Below are positions 9,246 through 18,240 of a stretch of DNA of 64,000 nucleotides, one piece after another. A program made the position numbers and the translations under genes. A model generated the notes under the pieces. That model was not told the origin of the DNA and ran no database searches. It saw only the letters and a program-made list of their open reading frames with translations. Within the stretch, counting starts at the first letter, position 1; every line of letters starts with the position of its first letter. Source of the DNA: Thomasclavelia cocleata (GTDB taxonomy: Bacteria > Bacillota_I > Bacilli_A > Erysipelotrichales > Coprobacillaceae); assembly GCF_900102365.1 (NCBI RefSeq), contig NZ_FOIN01000004.1, positions 61,736-125,735 of the forward strand. Reading direction: 5' to 3'.

Positions 9246-9760
9246 TAATCTGGTTTTATTTAAATTTTAACATTTTAGTTTTGGTAAAAATAAAAAGCAG
9301 TTTCAAAATATTATAATTTTATTAATTAGATAAACAAAATTTAGTAAAGATTTTCTATGAATAAATTTTTATGAAACAAATGAAAGATTATTAGATCATC
9401 TTGAAAGTTTTGTGATAATGAAGTTGATATATTGAAAAACAAACTGGTTTTTAAAAATGTAGATGCAGTTAATCTTTTTAGTAGTAAAATCATCAAAATA
9501 CAGAAAGAAATTTGAAAATCTGTCAAGGTGAAAAATAGAGATTGGTATCTATCCAAATAACTGTCACAAAAAAGAAAAATAGTTGTAGTCATGTTTATTC
9601 AATTGAAAATAAAACTTTTAGTTTGTGAAAAAAGAAATAGAGTTAAAGGATATTAGAAAATAAGCTTCGTAAAAAAATAAATGTTTACCTACAAAAAATA
9701 TAATTAATGATGCAAAAATTGAAACTCAGATTTAACAATAGTTATAATAGTGGATGATAT
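9246..9760. other. Non-coding stretch with a decayed ORF
   Basis: Between 9368 and 9600 the plus strand shows coding-like pieces (YETNERLLDHLESF, then shifted to NEVDILKNKLVFKNVDAVN) broken by frameshifts and stops. They look like the relic of a small gene of unknown family. The rest holds nothing I can name. Confidence 0.3.
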
Positions 9761-9761
9761 A

Positions 9762-9770
9762 TGCTATAAT
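9762..9770 (+). promoter_or_regulatory. Extended -10 promoter for the AI-2E-family transporter
   Basis: TGC followed by TATAAT lies 22 bases upstream of the ATG, with a GAGGTGA RBS between them. No convincing -35 hexamer was found at the right distance. Confidence 0.55.
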
Positions 9771-9792
9771 TATTTAGTATAGAGGTGAATTT

Positions 9793-10983
9793 ATGCGGAA
9801 TTTATTAGATGAAGATTTAAAAAAACAAGTAAAACCAGGAATAGTTATTTCTGCTTTTACAGTTTTTCTTATTTATTTTTTAATCAATATTGGTAATATA
9901 TATAGTGTTATAGCTGTAATTATGGGTTCTTTGAAATATTTATTTTATGGCATAATTATTGCATATATTATAAATCAGCCGATGAAATTGATTGAGGGAC
10001 AAATTGAAAAAAGATGTAAAAAAGAAAGTTTTATTTATGGTAAAAAAAGAGGAATAGCTATAGTTTTAACATTAATTTTAATGTTACTGTTAGTTGCTAT
10101 TATTGCAAGTATTGTTATTCCTAACTTAGTTAACAGTTTAGTTTCATTGATTAGTAATATTTCATCTTTTTTAATTAATGTATTTGATAATATTGATGAA
10201 ATATTTATTTATTTTGGCATTGATTTTAGAATGGAAGATATTGGTAGTGTAAAGAATCTGATTAATATGCCTTGGCAGGATATGGTGTCTCAAGCACTGA
10301 ATTTTCTATCAAAAAGTGCTGGCGGTATTATGGCAAATGCTACTGATTTTCTATCTAAATTTGGTATAGCTTTTACAGGTTTTATTTTTTCATTATATTT
10401 ATTGGGTAATAAGGAAACGTTTTTACGACAACTAAGAAAAGTAATTGGTGCAATTTGTGGTTATCGTGTTACTAAAATTATTTTTAATTATGCTCATAAA
10501 ACCAATGAAGTATTTTCTAGTTTTATTAGTGGTCAATTAACAGAAGCATGTATACTATGGGTGTTATATTATATAACTATGCGTTTATTTGGTTTCCCTT
10601 ATCCAGAATTGATTGCAACAATTATTTCAATATTTTCTTTTGTACCTTTTTTTGGACCAATTGCAGCAATGTTTGTAGGTGCAATTTTGATTTTATCAAA
10701 AGATGCTTTATTAGCAATTTGGTTTATGATTTATTTTCAAGTTTTATCACAATTGGAAGATAATTTTATCTATCCAAAAGTAGTAGGAAACTCAGTTGGG
10801 TTACCAGGTATCTGGGTATTGCTTTCAATCTTTGTTTTTGGTGATTTTTTTGGTATATTTGGGATGGTAATTGCTGTTCCTAGTGCTGCATGTTTGTATT
10901 CAATGGCAAGTGAACTTGTTAATAAGGTATTAAAGAAACGTAAATTAAAAATAACAGAAACAATGATTGAAAAAGTAGAATAG
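9793..10983 (+). CDS. AI-2E family transporter (PerM/YdbI-like)
   Basis: 396 residues with about eight hydrophobic segments: two near the N-terminus, one at about 95-120, and a C-terminal block from about 195 onward. Typical family features are the central soluble-like region between them, the SGQLTEACILW segment, PYPELIATII, SFVPFFGP and the QLEDNFIYPKVVG signature. Despite the family name, most members are Na+/H+ antiporter-like or of unknown substrate. The gene has its own extended -10 promoter and appears monocistronic; a palindromic AT-rich stretch follows at about 10992-11027. Confidence 0.9.
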   Translation: MRNLLDEDLKKQVKPGIVISAFTVFLIYFLINIGNIYSVIAVIMGSLKYLFYGIIIAYIINQPMKLIEGQIEKRCKKESFIYGKKRGIAIVLTLILMLLLVAIIASIVIPNLVNSLVSLISNISSFLINVFDNIDEIFIYFGIDFRMEDIGSVKNLINMPWQDMVSQALNFLSKSAGGIMANATDFLSKFGIAFTGFIFSLYLLGNKETFLRQLRKVIGAICGYRVTKIIFNYAHKTNEVFSSFISGQLTEACILWVLYYITMRLFGFPYPELIATIISIFSFVPFFGPIAAMFVGAILILSKDALLAIWFMIYFQVLSQLEDNFIYPKVVGNSVGLPGIWVLLSIFVFGDFFGIFGMVIAVPSAACLYSMASELVNKVLKKRKLKITETMIEKVE

Positions 10984-11101
10984 TTAGTTAAAAATGATTA
11001 TGATTTTTATCATAATTGTTTTTAATTATGGAAAATAATTTATAAAGTAAGATGTAAATCTAATAGTTAAATATATATAGTAATGATTATAAGTTTTGGT
11101 A

Positions 11102-11110
11102 TGTTATAAT
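11102..11110 (+). promoter_or_regulatory. Extended -10 promoter for the hydrolase/GNAT pair
   Basis: TGT followed by TATAAT lies 15 bases before the ATG at 11126, with GGGGTGA as RBS. No good -35 match is present. Confidence 0.5.
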
Positions 11111-11125
11111 TAGTGGGGTGATTTA

Positions 11126-12031
11126 ATGGAAAGATTAAAAATAAATTCAAGTTGTGATAATTTACCATTAGATGTTATTATTTCAACTTGTGCTGATCCT
11201 AAAGGAATTGTTCAAATAGCTCATGGGATGTGTGAGTATAAAGAACGATATTTAGATTTTATTAATAATTTGAATCAAAATGGGTATATCGTAATTATTC
11301 ATGATCATCGAGGACATGGTAAAAGTGTTTTAAATGAAAATGATTTAGGTTATTTTTATAATGATGGTGCAAGTGCAATTGTTGAAGATATTTATTTGTT
11401 AAGTAAATATATAAAAAATAGATTTAATGATTTACCACTATATTTATTAGGACATTCTATGGGATCATTGATTGTTAGAAACTACATACAAAAATATGAT
11501 TATGAAATTGATGGATTAATTATTTGTGGGAGTCCTAGTTATAATAAATTAACTAAGGTTGGAAAAGTAGTTTGTAAACTTTTTATGGTAGTTAAAGACG
11601 AACGATATTGTAGTAAACTAATGCAAAAGATGTTTTTTGGTGCATTTAATAAAAGATTTGACAAACAGAATGAATGGATCTGTAGTGACAGAAATATAGT
11701 AGATGCTTATAATCAAGATCCGTTATGTACTTTTATTTTTACAATTAATGGATTTTATAATTTACTTACATTGATGCAGCGAACATATCAATCAATTGAT
11801 TATAGTATTAATAGTGAATTACCAATTTTATTTATATCTGGTTGTGATGATCCATGTCTTATAAATGAAAAAGCTTTTAAACAGGCAGTCAATCATATAA
11901 AAAATAATGGATATCAGGATGTCAATGTAATACTTTTTGACAAAATGCGACATGAAATTTTAAATGAACAAAATAAACAAGAGGTTTATAATAGTATAAT
12001 TAACTTTTTAGGAGCTAGAGATGGAAGATAA
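11126..12031 (+). CDS. Alpha/beta hydrolase (monoacylglycerol lipase / lysophospholipase-like)
   Basis: 301 residues with the serine aminopeptidase S33 / Hydrolase_4 layout. The oxyanion region is AHGMCEYKERY, followed by DHRGHGKS. The nucleophile elbow is LLGHSMGSLI with Ser111. The acid is probably in FISGCDDPC and the catalytic histidine in DKMRHEIL near the C-terminus. This arrangement is typical of cytosolic monoacylglycerol lipase or lysophospholipase homologues; the actual substrate is unknown. The next gene overlaps its end by 11 bases, which implies translational coupling. Confidence 0.88.
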   Translation: MERLKINSSCDNLPLDVIISTCADPKGIVQIAHGMCEYKERYLDFINNLNQNGYIVIIHDHRGHGKSVLNENDLGYFYNDGASAIVEDIYLLSKYIKNRFNDLPLYLLGHSMGSLIVRNYIQKYDYEIDGLIICGSPSYNKLTKVGKVVCKLFMVVKDERYCSKLMQKMFFGAFNKRFDKQNEWICSDRNIVDAYNQDPLCTFIFTINGFYNLLTLMQRTYQSIDYSINSELPILFISGCDDPCLINEKAFKQAVNHIKNNGYQDVNVILFDKMRHEILNEQNKQEVYNSIINFLGARDGR

Positions 12032-12452
12032 ATTAGAATATAAAATTACTTATGGTAAAGAGGATTTTACAGATGCAAGATTGATTAGACAACATGTATT
12101 TGTTGAAGAACAGGGTTTTGAAAATGAGTTTGATGAAATTGATGAGTATGCTTATCATCTGGTTATTTATCAAAATGACAAGGCAATTGCAACAGGTCGA
12201 ATGTATGAAAAAGATCAAGAAACAATGATTTTAGGACGAATAGCGACAATTAAGGAATGTCGAAAAATAGGACTTGGTAGTAAAATAGTATTAAGATTAG
12301 AAAATGAAGCTAAGCAATTAGGTTATATAATTACTCAATTGTCAGCACAACAAAGGGCTCAAGGTTTTTATGAAAAATTGGGTTATCAAACACAAGGGGA
12401 GGTCTATTATGATGAGTGGTGTCCTCATGTCACAATGGAAAAATTGTTATAA
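12021..12452 (+). CDS. GNAT family N-acetyltransferase
   Basis: 143 residues. It has the GNAT fold markers: RQHVFVEEQGF near the N-terminus (as in ElaA/YjcF-type members), the core strand GRIATIKECRKIGLGSKIV with the acetyl-CoA-binding R-x-x-G-x-G/S loop, and the C-terminal FYEKLGYQTQGE segment. It should transfer an acetyl group from acetyl-CoA to an amine; the acceptor is unknown. The start overlaps the hydrolase gene by 11 bases, with GGAGCTAGAG as RBS inside that gene. Confidence 0.9.
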   Translation: MEDKLEYKITYGKEDFTDARLIRQHVFVEEQGFENEFDEIDEYAYHLVIYQNDKAIATGRMYEKDQETMILGRIATIKECRKIGLGSKIVLRLENEAKQLGYIITQLSAQQRAQGFYEKLGYQTQGEVYYDEWCPHVTMEKLL

Positions 12453-12500
12453 TGTTTTGTTTGAATGTTTAAAATGAATTCTTGATTATAATAAAAAAAT

Positions 12501-12528
12501 TTGACTTATTATAAAAGTAAATTATAAT
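12501..12528 (+). promoter_or_regulatory. Sigma-A promoter of pgsA
   Basis: TTGACT at 12501-12506 and TATAAT at 12523-12528 are separated by 16 bases, 20 bases before the ATG. Confidence 0.75.
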
Positions 12529-12548
12529 AAGCTAAAAGAGGAATTTAT

Positions 12549-13139
12549 ATGGATATGAAAAATAAAGAGAATTTGTTTAATATACCAAATTGTTTATGTT
12601 ATTTTAGAATTTTATTAATCCCAATATTTTTGTATGTATATTTTGGATCTGAATTTGAGTATCATTTTATTATAGCAGCATTTGTATTAGTGTTATCAGG
12701 GATTAGTGATTTTTTAGATGGTTTTATTGCTAGAAAATATGATATGGTTACAGATTTTGGTAAATTAATTGATCCAATTGCAGATAAATTAACACAGTTT
12801 ACAATTGCAATTACATTATTGTTTAATTATCCTCTAGTATGGCTTTTATTAATAATCATTGTATTAAAAGATGGGATGTTAGGAATTGTGGGTCTTTACT
12901 TATATGATTATGGTTTAAAGATTCAAGGAGCTTCATGGTGGGGGAAAATTGCGACTGCTTATTTTTATGTTGTTGTAATTCTTTTGATTAGTTTACATAT
13001 TCCTAATACTATGTTAAGTACTGTATTGATTATTACAAGTAGTGCTTTAATGCTATTATCTTTTGTATTGTATGGTAAAGAATTAAAATATATGGTTAAG
13101 GAAAAAGAAAAACTGATAAATGAACAAAAGAGAAATTAA
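12549..13139 (+). CDS. pgsA: CDP-diacylglycerol-glycerol-3-phosphate 3-phosphatidyltransferase
   Basis: 196-residue membrane enzyme of the CDP-alcohol phosphatidyltransferase family. It makes phosphatidylglycerol phosphate from CDP-diacylglycerol and glycerol-3-phosphate, the committed step to phosphatidylglycerol and cardiolipin. The family signature D-x2-DG-x2-AR-x8-G-x3-D-x3-D is complete (SDFLDGFIAR through FGKLIDPIAD). The N-terminal IPNCLCYFRILLIP is also typical of PgsA. Five or six membrane segments follow. A clear sigma-A promoter precedes it and the next gene starts 20 bases before its stop. Other alcohol acceptors cannot be excluded, but length and N-terminus favour PgsA. Confidence 0.88.
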   Translation: MDMKNKENLFNIPNCLCYFRILLIPIFLYVYFGSEFEYHFIIAAFVLVLSGISDFLDGFIARKYDMVTDFGKLIDPIADKLTQFTIAITLLFNYPLVWLLLIIIVLKDGMLGIVGLYLYDYGLKIQGASWWGKIATAYFYVVVILLISLHIPNTMLSTVLIITSSALMLLSFVLYGKELKYMVKEKEKLINEQKRN

Positions 13140-13497
13140 AGAAGAATGCTATTTAGATATGCTTGAAGATGAGATAAATAGTGTTGAAGCAGTTATTAAT
13201 CATATAAAAAAGATTAGAAATAAAATAGGGATTTTTGATGAAGCAGTATTACAAAAGGATATTATAAGGGCACAGTTTGATTTAGAATTAGCTTTAGCTA
13301 GTTTATGTATTTTACTTAGAAAAATGTCTGAAAATATTTTTATTCATATTGATGTAGAAACAAGAAAGGATATTAACAGTATAATTCATTCAAATAAATT
13401 TGAATTTAAAGATAATAAGTTATATGTATATTCTCAAAAAGGAAGAGAATTAGTGAATTTAAATAATTTATTGGTCTTTGCACATTCTATCCTTTAA
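13120..13497 (+). CDS. Hypothetical protein overlapping pgsA
   Basis: 125 residues, mostly helical and charged, without signal peptide or membrane segment. I do not recognise a family. The ATG lies in the 3' end of pgsA (20-base overlap in a different frame), which suggests translational coupling. The region IHIDVETRKDINSII and the C-terminal short strands look like a small soluble fold. The overlap with pgsA may hint at a linked role, but nothing in the sequence proves it. Confidence 0.6.
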   Translation: MNKREIKEECYLDMLEDEINSVEAVINHIKKIRNKIGIFDEAVLQKDIIRAQFDLELALASLCILLRKMSENIFIHIDVETRKDINSIIHSNKFEFKDNKLYVYSQKGRELVNLNNLLVFAHSIL

Positions 13498-13546
13498 TCG
13501 ACAAATTCAGTTTGTTGCTTTTGTTATAATAATAAGGGTGATAGAA

Positions 13547-13732
13547 ATGGATTTTCGGAAAAATGCGGGAATAGTTCTAGTTTTTTTAGGAATGATCTTA
13601 ACAATGGATAGAACCAAGGATTTTCAAGGAATTGTATCAACAATTGCTTATTATATTAAGGGGTATTGGCCGTTAATCTTATGTTTTATTGGTATGTATA
13701 TTATAACGACCCCCAAAAAGAAGAAAAAATAA
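13547..13732 (+). CDS. Small two-helix membrane protein
   Basis: 61 residues from the ATG at 13547, chosen because AAGGGTGA lies just before it; the longer reading from 13478 lies inside the previous gene and lacks an RBS. It has two hydrophobic segments (IVLVFLGMILTM and PLILCFIGMYIIT) and a lysine-rich cytoplasmic end. A TATAAT at 13525-13530 may be its own promoter. Family unknown. Confidence 0.55.
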   Translation: MDFRKNAGIVLVFLGMILTMDRTKDFQGIVSTIAYYIKGYWPLILCFIGMYIITTPKKKKK

Positions 13733-13766
13733 AATTAGTATCATAAAAAGTACTAATTTTTTTATT
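13731..13766 (+). terminator. Terminator before gpmI
   Basis: A 10-bp perfect stem (13731-13740 with 13751-13760) is followed by a T-rich run. It separates the pgsA group from gpmI. Confidence 0.8.
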
Positions 13767-13782
13767 TTCAAAGCATTCTTGT

Positions 13783-13811
13783 TTGATTATTATAGGTAAA
13801 CAAGTTATAAT
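13783..13811 (+). promoter_or_regulatory. Sigma-A promoter of gpmI
   Basis: TTGATT at 13783-13788 and TATAAT at 13806-13811 are separated by 17 bases, with the GGAGGA RBS at 13825-13830 downstream. This argues that the longer reading frame starting at 13783 is not used. Confidence 0.75.
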
Positions 13812-13839
13812 GGTTCATGAAAATGGAGGATTAAAAATA

Positions 13840-15357
13840 ATGAAAAAAAGACCAATTGTATTATGTATCTTAGATGGATACGGTTTAAGTAACAGAATTG
13901 ATGGTAATGCAGTAAAACTTGCAAATACACCAAATATAGATGATTTAATGATGATTTATCCAACTACTACGATTAAAGCTTCAGGAATGCCCGTAGGACT
14001 ACCTGATGGACAGATGGGAAATAGTGAAGTTGGACATTTAAATATAGGTGCTGGTAGAACTGTTTATCAATCTTTAACACTAATTAATAAAGCAGTTGAA
14101 GATGGTACTTTCTATAAAAATGAAGAATTTTTAAAAGCGATTAATAACGCTAAAGAAAATAATACTAAATTACATATTTGGGGATTATTATCAAATGGTG
14201 GAGTGCATTCATCAAATGAACACATTTATGCACTATTAAAATTAGCTAAAGAAGAAGGTTTAGAAAAAGTATATGTACATGCATTTTTAGATGGACGTGA
14301 TGTTGCACCTGATAGTGGTGTTGACTTTGTTAAAGAATTAGCTGATAAAATTGAAGAGATTGGTATTGGGCAAATTGCTACAGTATCTGGTAGATATTAT
14401 GCAATGGATCGTGATAAAAGATTTGACCGTGTTGAATTAGCTTTTGATGCAATTGTTAATCATAAAGGTGAAAGTTTTGATTGTCCTGTTCAATATGTAA
14501 AAGACTCTTATGAAAAAGAAACTTTTGATGAATTTGTAATTCCTGGTTATAATAAAAATGTTGATGGACAAGTTACTGATGGTGATTCAGTAATCTTTGC
14601 TAACTTTAGACCTGATAGAGCAATTCAATTATCAACTGTAATGACTAATGAAGGTTTCTATGATTATGCGTTCAATAATGTACCTAAGAATTTAACTTTT
14701 GTATGTATGATGAAATATGCTGATAGTGTTAATGGAACAATTGCTTTTGAATTGCCTAAGTTAACTAATACATTGGGTGATTATTTATCAGCAAAAGGAA
14801 TGAAACAATTAAGAATTGCAGAAACTGAAAAATATGCTCATGTTACATTCTTCTTTGATGGTGGTGTTGATAAAGAAATTGAAGGAGCAACACGTGTATT
14901 AGTAAATTCACCAAAGGTTGCAACCTATGATCTTCAACCTGAAATGTCAGCTTATGAAGTTAAAGATAAATTAATTGAAGAATTAGATAAAGATATTCAT
15001 GATGTTGTAATTGTTAATTTTGCAAACTGTGATATGGTTGGACATACAGGAATAATCCCAGCAGCAATTAAAGCTGTAAGTGTGGTTGATGAATGTGTTG
15101 GTGCAGTATATGATAAAATTCTTGAATTAGGTGGAACTATGTTGATTACTGCTGATCATGGTAATAGTGAAATGTTATTAGATGAAGATAATAATCCATT
15201 TACTGCACATACAACTAATGAAGTACCTTTGATTTTAACAAACTCTCATTTAGAATTAAAAGAAGATGGTAAGTTAGGGGACTTAGCTCCTACTATTTTA
15301 CAATTATTAGGATTAGAAATTCCTGCAGAAATGGATGGAGAATCTTTAATTAAGTAA
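13840..15357 (+). CDS. gpmI: 2,3-bisphosphoglycerate-independent phosphoglycerate mutase
   Basis: 505 residues, the normal length. It interconverts 3- and 2-phosphoglycerate in glycolysis using two Mn ions and a phosphoserine. Visible motifs are the metal-binding start VLCILDGYG, the nucleophile serine in GNSEVGHLNIGAGR, HIWGLLSNGGVHS, HAFLDGRDVAP, SGRYYAMDRD, the NFRPDRA segment, and the metal ligands NCDMVGHTG and TADHGNSE. The ATG at 13840 has GGAGGA 9 bases upstream and gives the conserved N-terminus. The following lipoprotein gene starts in a TAATG overlap with its stop, so the two are co-translated. Confidence 0.97.
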   Translation: MKKRPIVLCILDGYGLSNRIDGNAVKLANTPNIDDLMMIYPTTTIKASGMPVGLPDGQMGNSEVGHLNIGAGRTVYQSLTLINKAVEDGTFYKNEEFLKAINNAKENNTKLHIWGLLSNGGVHSSNEHIYALLKLAKEEGLEKVYVHAFLDGRDVAPDSGVDFVKELADKIEEIGIGQIATVSGRYYAMDRDKRFDRVELAFDAIVNHKGESFDCPVQYVKDSYEKETFDEFVIPGYNKNVDGQVTDGDSVIFANFRPDRAIQLSTVMTNEGFYDYAFNNVPKNLTFVCMMKYADSVNGTIAFELPKLTNTLGDYLSAKGMKQLRIAETEKYAHVTFFFDGGVDKEIEGATRVLVNSPKVATYDLQPEMSAYEVKDKLIEELDKDIHDVVIVNFANCDMVGHTGIIPAAIKAVSVVDECVGAVYDKILELGGTMLITADHGNSEMLLDEDNNPFTAHTTNEVPLILTNSHLELKEDGKLGDLAPTILQLLGLEIPAEMDGESLIK

Positions 15358-15872
15358 TGAAAAAATTACTATGTTTAATTTTATGTTTATTTATGATTAG
15401 TGGATGCCAGCAAGCATCCACTAATCATATAAAAAAAGATTCATCTCTTTCAGGGATTCATGAAATAACTTATGAACAATTACAAAAGAAGTTAAAAAGT
15501 GATGAGTTATTTGCTTTATATATTGGACGTCCTGATTGTGGTGACTGTAGAGAATTTGAACCAATCTTAACATCATATTTAGAAGAAAATGAGGGTATAT
15601 ATATATATTATTTAAATATTAAAACATTTAGAGATGCATCAAAAAAAGAAGACGCAACTCAAGAAGAAAAGGATTTTTATGAAAATATTCGTGAAAAATT
15701 AGATTTTAGCTGGACACCAGTTTTAAAATTAATTAATAAAGGTGAAACAATTAGTGAGTATACTTATTTAAGTGAAGAGTATTATGAAATTAAAGATAGT
15801 AAGAAAAAAGAACAGGCTAAAGAAAAATATATCAAAGATTTCAAGACTTGGATGTCAAATATTTATGAGTAG
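15357..15872 (+). CDS. Thioredoxin-fold lipoprotein
   Basis: 171 residues. The lipobox MISGC gives a lipidated cysteine at about residue 17. The mature part has a thioredoxin-like fold with the redox pair CGDC (YIGRPDCGDCREF) and a cis-proline-type SWTPVL, as in thioredoxin-like bacteriocin-accessory proteins. It should act as an extracytoplasmic thiol-disulphide protein. The start codon overlaps the gpmI stop (TAATG), tying its expression to glycolysis. The partner that reduces it is not visible here. Confidence 0.75.
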   Translation: MKKLLCLILCLFMISGCQQASTNHIKKDSSLSGIHEITYEQLQKKLKSDELFALYIGRPDCGDCREFEPILTSYLEENEGIYIYYLNIKTFRDASKKEDATQEEKDFYENIREKLDFSWTPVLKLINKGETISEYTYLSEEYYEIKDSKKKEQAKEKYIKDFKTWMSNIYE

Positions 15873-15880
15873 GTGGTTAA

Positions 15881-16750
15881 ATGAAACAATGTCCAAATTG
15901 TAAAAAAAATATTCCTGATAGTGCTAAAGTATGTCCACATTGTGGCAATCGTTTAGAAAAAGGTTATAAACCAATGAAGAGAACAAATACATTTTCAAAT
16001 TCTTTTTATATTATTTTAGCATTATTTTTAATTTTTTCACCAATGATATCAACGATGCTGTTTGGAAGTCTTTTAGGTGAAGCTGTGTCAACTGAAAATG
16101 TTATCAATACACCTAAGAATGCTATTACATTAGGTTCTTTAAAAAAAGCAGATATAAAGAGTGAACATACTGAATATTATTTTGGATCATTATCTGACTT
16201 TAAAAAATTAGTTACTAATAGTGATAAATATGTTGATAAAATTGAAAAGTTTGAAAATGATTTACAAGATATTATTAATAAATATGAAAAGATAGATTTA
16301 AAAAAAGAGTATAGCTTTTATGTAACAGATCAAAATAATGTTTATACTGAACTTAGTTATGAGTTAAATACAGATAATAATGAAATAATAATTGATTTAT
16401 CTTATGATTTATCTGGTAAGACTAATGGTGTGAATATTAGCCAAAGTATTACTGGTTTAAAAGATTTTGAGTCTTTAAAAGTTAAAGAAGACAGTTATCC
16501 ATTAATTAAAGAAATTATTACTTTAATTAATGATGATAAAGATTTTAAAAGTTTTAACGAAGCTGGTAAAAAATTTAATGATTTAGAAAATAGTTTTAGT
16601 GAACGTAGTAATAATTTAGGTAATTATGGTATTGGAGTTAATGCTTCTGCAGATGACTCTAAAACATCTATGCGTGTATTATCAGCAAATGAAGGATATC
16701 GCTTTAAGATTGTATATAGAACAAAAGTGAATTTAGATAAATTAGTTTAA
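15881..16750 (+). CDS. Zinc-ribbon membrane protein with extracellular domain
   Basis: 289 residues. A zinc ribbon (CPNCKKN and CPHCGNR) is followed by a transmembrane segment (about 46-68) and an acidic, lysine-rich extracytoplasmic domain of about 220 residues without recognisable motif. It begins 8 bases after the thioredoxin-like lipoprotein and ends on the terminator at 16750-16790. It is the last chromosomal gene before the tail locus. A similar architecture recurs at 32026, on the other side of that locus. Confidence 0.7.
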   Translation: MKQCPNCKKNIPDSAKVCPHCGNRLEKGYKPMKRTNTFSNSFYIILALFLIFSPMISTMLFGSLLGEAVSTENVINTPKNAITLGSLKKADIKSEHTEYYFGSLSDFKKLVTNSDKYVDKIEKFENDLQDIINKYEKIDLKKEYSFYVTDQNNVYTELSYELNTDNNEIIIDLSYDLSGKTNGVNISQSITGLKDFESLKVKEDSYPLIKEIITLINDDKDFKSFNEAGKKFNDLENSFSERSNNLGNYGIGVNASADDSKTSMRVLSANEGYRFKIVYRTKVNLDKLV

Positions 16751-16790
16751 AAAGCAGGTGTAATATCTTTATGATATCGCACCTGCTTTT
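16750..16790. terminator. Bidirectional terminator at the left edge of the tail locus
   Basis: A 10-bp stem AAAAGCAGGT / ACCTGCTTTT is extended by imperfect inner pairing and has A and T tracts at both ends. It lies between the convergent zinc-ribbon gene and the HTH repressor gene and overlaps both gene ends slightly. Confidence 0.85.
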
Positions 16791-17127
16791 AATCTTCTTT
16801 GTTTGCTATAAAGCTAATATAATCATTAATAGAATTATATTTAGTTTGTGATTCTTGGATAGTTTTAGGGAGTATGATAAAAGATTTTTCCTCTTTTAAA
16901 ATTGTGTCTAAGCAATAGGGTTTATTTGTATAACCAAGTATATAATCAGCTGAAACATTAAAATATTCAACTAATAATCGTAATGTTTTAAGACTTGGTT
17001 CTCTGGTTCCTTGTTCATAAGCAACAATTGTTCTTTTGCTGACATTAATAATTTTTGATAATTCATCTCTAGTTAAATCTTTCTCATATCTTAAATATGA
17101 TATTCTTTCTCCAGTTATTGTCGACAC
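16789..17127 (-). CDS. XRE-family HTH regulator, probable repressor of the tail locus
   Basis: 112 residues. An N-terminal Cro/C1-type HTH (about 6-60) is clear: ISYLRYEKDLTRDELSKII, SKRTIVAYEQGTREPSLKTL and the closing FNVSADYILGY. The C-terminus is short, with no peptidase domain for SOS-type self-cleavage, so induction must work differently if it is a repressor. The start is GTG with AGAGGTGG upstream. It is divergent from the two small regulator genes, the classic repressor position of a phage-like element. Confidence 0.85.
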   Translation of the reverse strand: MSTITGERISYLRYEKDLTRDELSKIINVSKRTIVAYEQGTREPSLKTLRLLVEYFNVSADYILGYTNKPYCLDTILKEEKSFIILPKTIQESQTKYNSINDYISFIANKED

Positions 17128-17200
17128 AATACCACCTCTTATGTATTATAGGATAATATTTAATGAAAAATCGAAATATACACTTAAATGGTCTAAAAAA

Positions 17201-17227
17201 TCATAATCATCACTATATGTGTTATGA
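17201..17227. promoter_or_regulatory. Candidate operator in the repressor/regulator divergent region
   Basis: An imperfect dyad (TCATAATCA ... TGTGTTATGA) lies 75 bases from the repressor start, with a TATGAT -10-like hexamer at its right edge. This is the natural place for the repressor to bind. A second hairpin at about 17259-17294 (AAATCCGTTTT paired with AAAAGTGGATTT) lies in the leader of the rightward genes. The rest of 17128-17449 shows nothing else. Confidence 0.4.
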
Positions 17228-17449
17228 TATAAAAAAAGAAATTATACTTTTTGATTTTAAATCCGTTTTTATGGATGTTAAAAGTGGATTTTGTAAAACA
17301 TGAATTTTTAAAATATTATAAAATATAAGTTGGTGATAGGATTAATAGGATAAAAGTCACTGGATATGGAGGTGAGTAAGATAATTAATAAAAGGGAGTA
17401 AATCTTTCCTTGATTCACCAATTATAATAATAATAGAGAGGACATAAGG

Positions 17450-17740
17450 ATGAATTTAAAAATTACTAATACAGAAGTAAAATTATTTATTTTAATTAAA
17501 CAAAAAGAGATGTTTCCAAATAATGATTTTGGAGAAATATTGAAAAAGTATTTATATTATTACCAAAATATTTTAGCTGATTTAGAAGAGGATGAATACA
17601 TATATTTATTAAATCATTTTTCAAATAATATTCAAAAAAAGGAATTGCTGAATAGTTTAAATGTTAGTGAAGATAAGTATTACTCCGATTTAAGAAAAAT
17701 AATTAAGAAAGTGTGGGGAATTAGCCGTGGGGAATATTAA
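17450..17740 (+). CDS. Small regulator-like protein of the tail locus
   Basis: 96 residues, no signal peptide or membrane segment, strongly helical. The C-terminal part (ELLNSLNVSEDKYYSDLRKIIKKVW) has the spacing of a sigma-region-4-like or ArpU-like HTH, and its position after the repressor is where late-gene activators of small Gram-positive phages sit. I cannot assign a family with certainty. It overlaps the next gene by 14 bases, and the pair is closed by a terminator at 18073-18110. Confidence 0.6.
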   Translation: MNLKITNTEVKLFILIKQKEMFPNNDFGEILKKYLYYYQNILADLEEDEYIYLLNHFSNNIQKKELLNSLNVSEDKYYSDLRKIIKKVWGISRGEY

Positions 17741-18062
17741 ATTTAATAGAGAAGAGAAAAATGAAATTGAAATTTTGAAGTGTTTATTACAATTATATAC
17801 TTCTTGGAAAAAAGAATTAGTAATTTTTAGTGATTCAGAAAAAGAAGAAATAATTAGTAGTTGCATACAAGTAGTTGACAAGATTATTGAAGATTCTAAA
17901 TTAACTGATGAAGAAATAAATATTATTAATGATACATTAATATATAAAAATGATTCTATAGAAAGAGTAGCTAGAAAATACTTTTATAGTGATAGTGGTC
18001 TTAGAAATAAGATTAATATAATTTTAAAGAAAATGTTGGATCAAATAAAAAAAGATAGTTAG
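17727..18062 (+). CDS. Small regulator-like protein, ArpU/sigma-like candidate
   Basis: 111 residues starting at GTG, 14 bases inside the preceding gene. It is helical and charged. The C-terminal half (NDTLIYKNDSIERVARKYFYSDSGLRNKINIILKKML) resembles a sigma-region-4-like HTH in which a polymerase-binding factor recognises DNA, as in phage late transcription regulators. With its neighbour it is the best candidate for the activator of the late promoter. Function is inferred from position and helix pattern only. Confidence 0.6.
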   Translation: MGNIKFNREEKNEIEILKCLLQLYTSWKKELVIFSDSEKEEIISSCIQVVDKIIEDSKLTDEEINIINDTLIYKNDSIERVARKYFYSDSGLRNKINIILKKMLDQIKKDS

Positions 18063-18072
18063 AAAATATATT

Positions 18073-18110
18073 AGGCTGTTGATAAAATGAATTTTATCAT
18101 ACAGCCTTTT
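18073..18110 (+). terminator. Terminator ending the regulator pair
   Basis: AGGCTGT plus TGATAAAA pair with TTTTATCA plus ACAGCCT (15 bp with one bulged T) around a TGAA loop, followed by a T run. It separates the regulatory transcript from the structural genes, which therefore need their own promoter. Confidence 0.88.
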
Positions 18111-18240
18111 ATCTTACCTATGTTTTTTAATTTCTTTGATAAATAATCATTAGATTAAAATATGATGGGAATTTATAGATATTTATATTTATTGAAATTT
18201 TAAATTTAGAAGAATTAATACTTTAATCTTTTCTGTATAA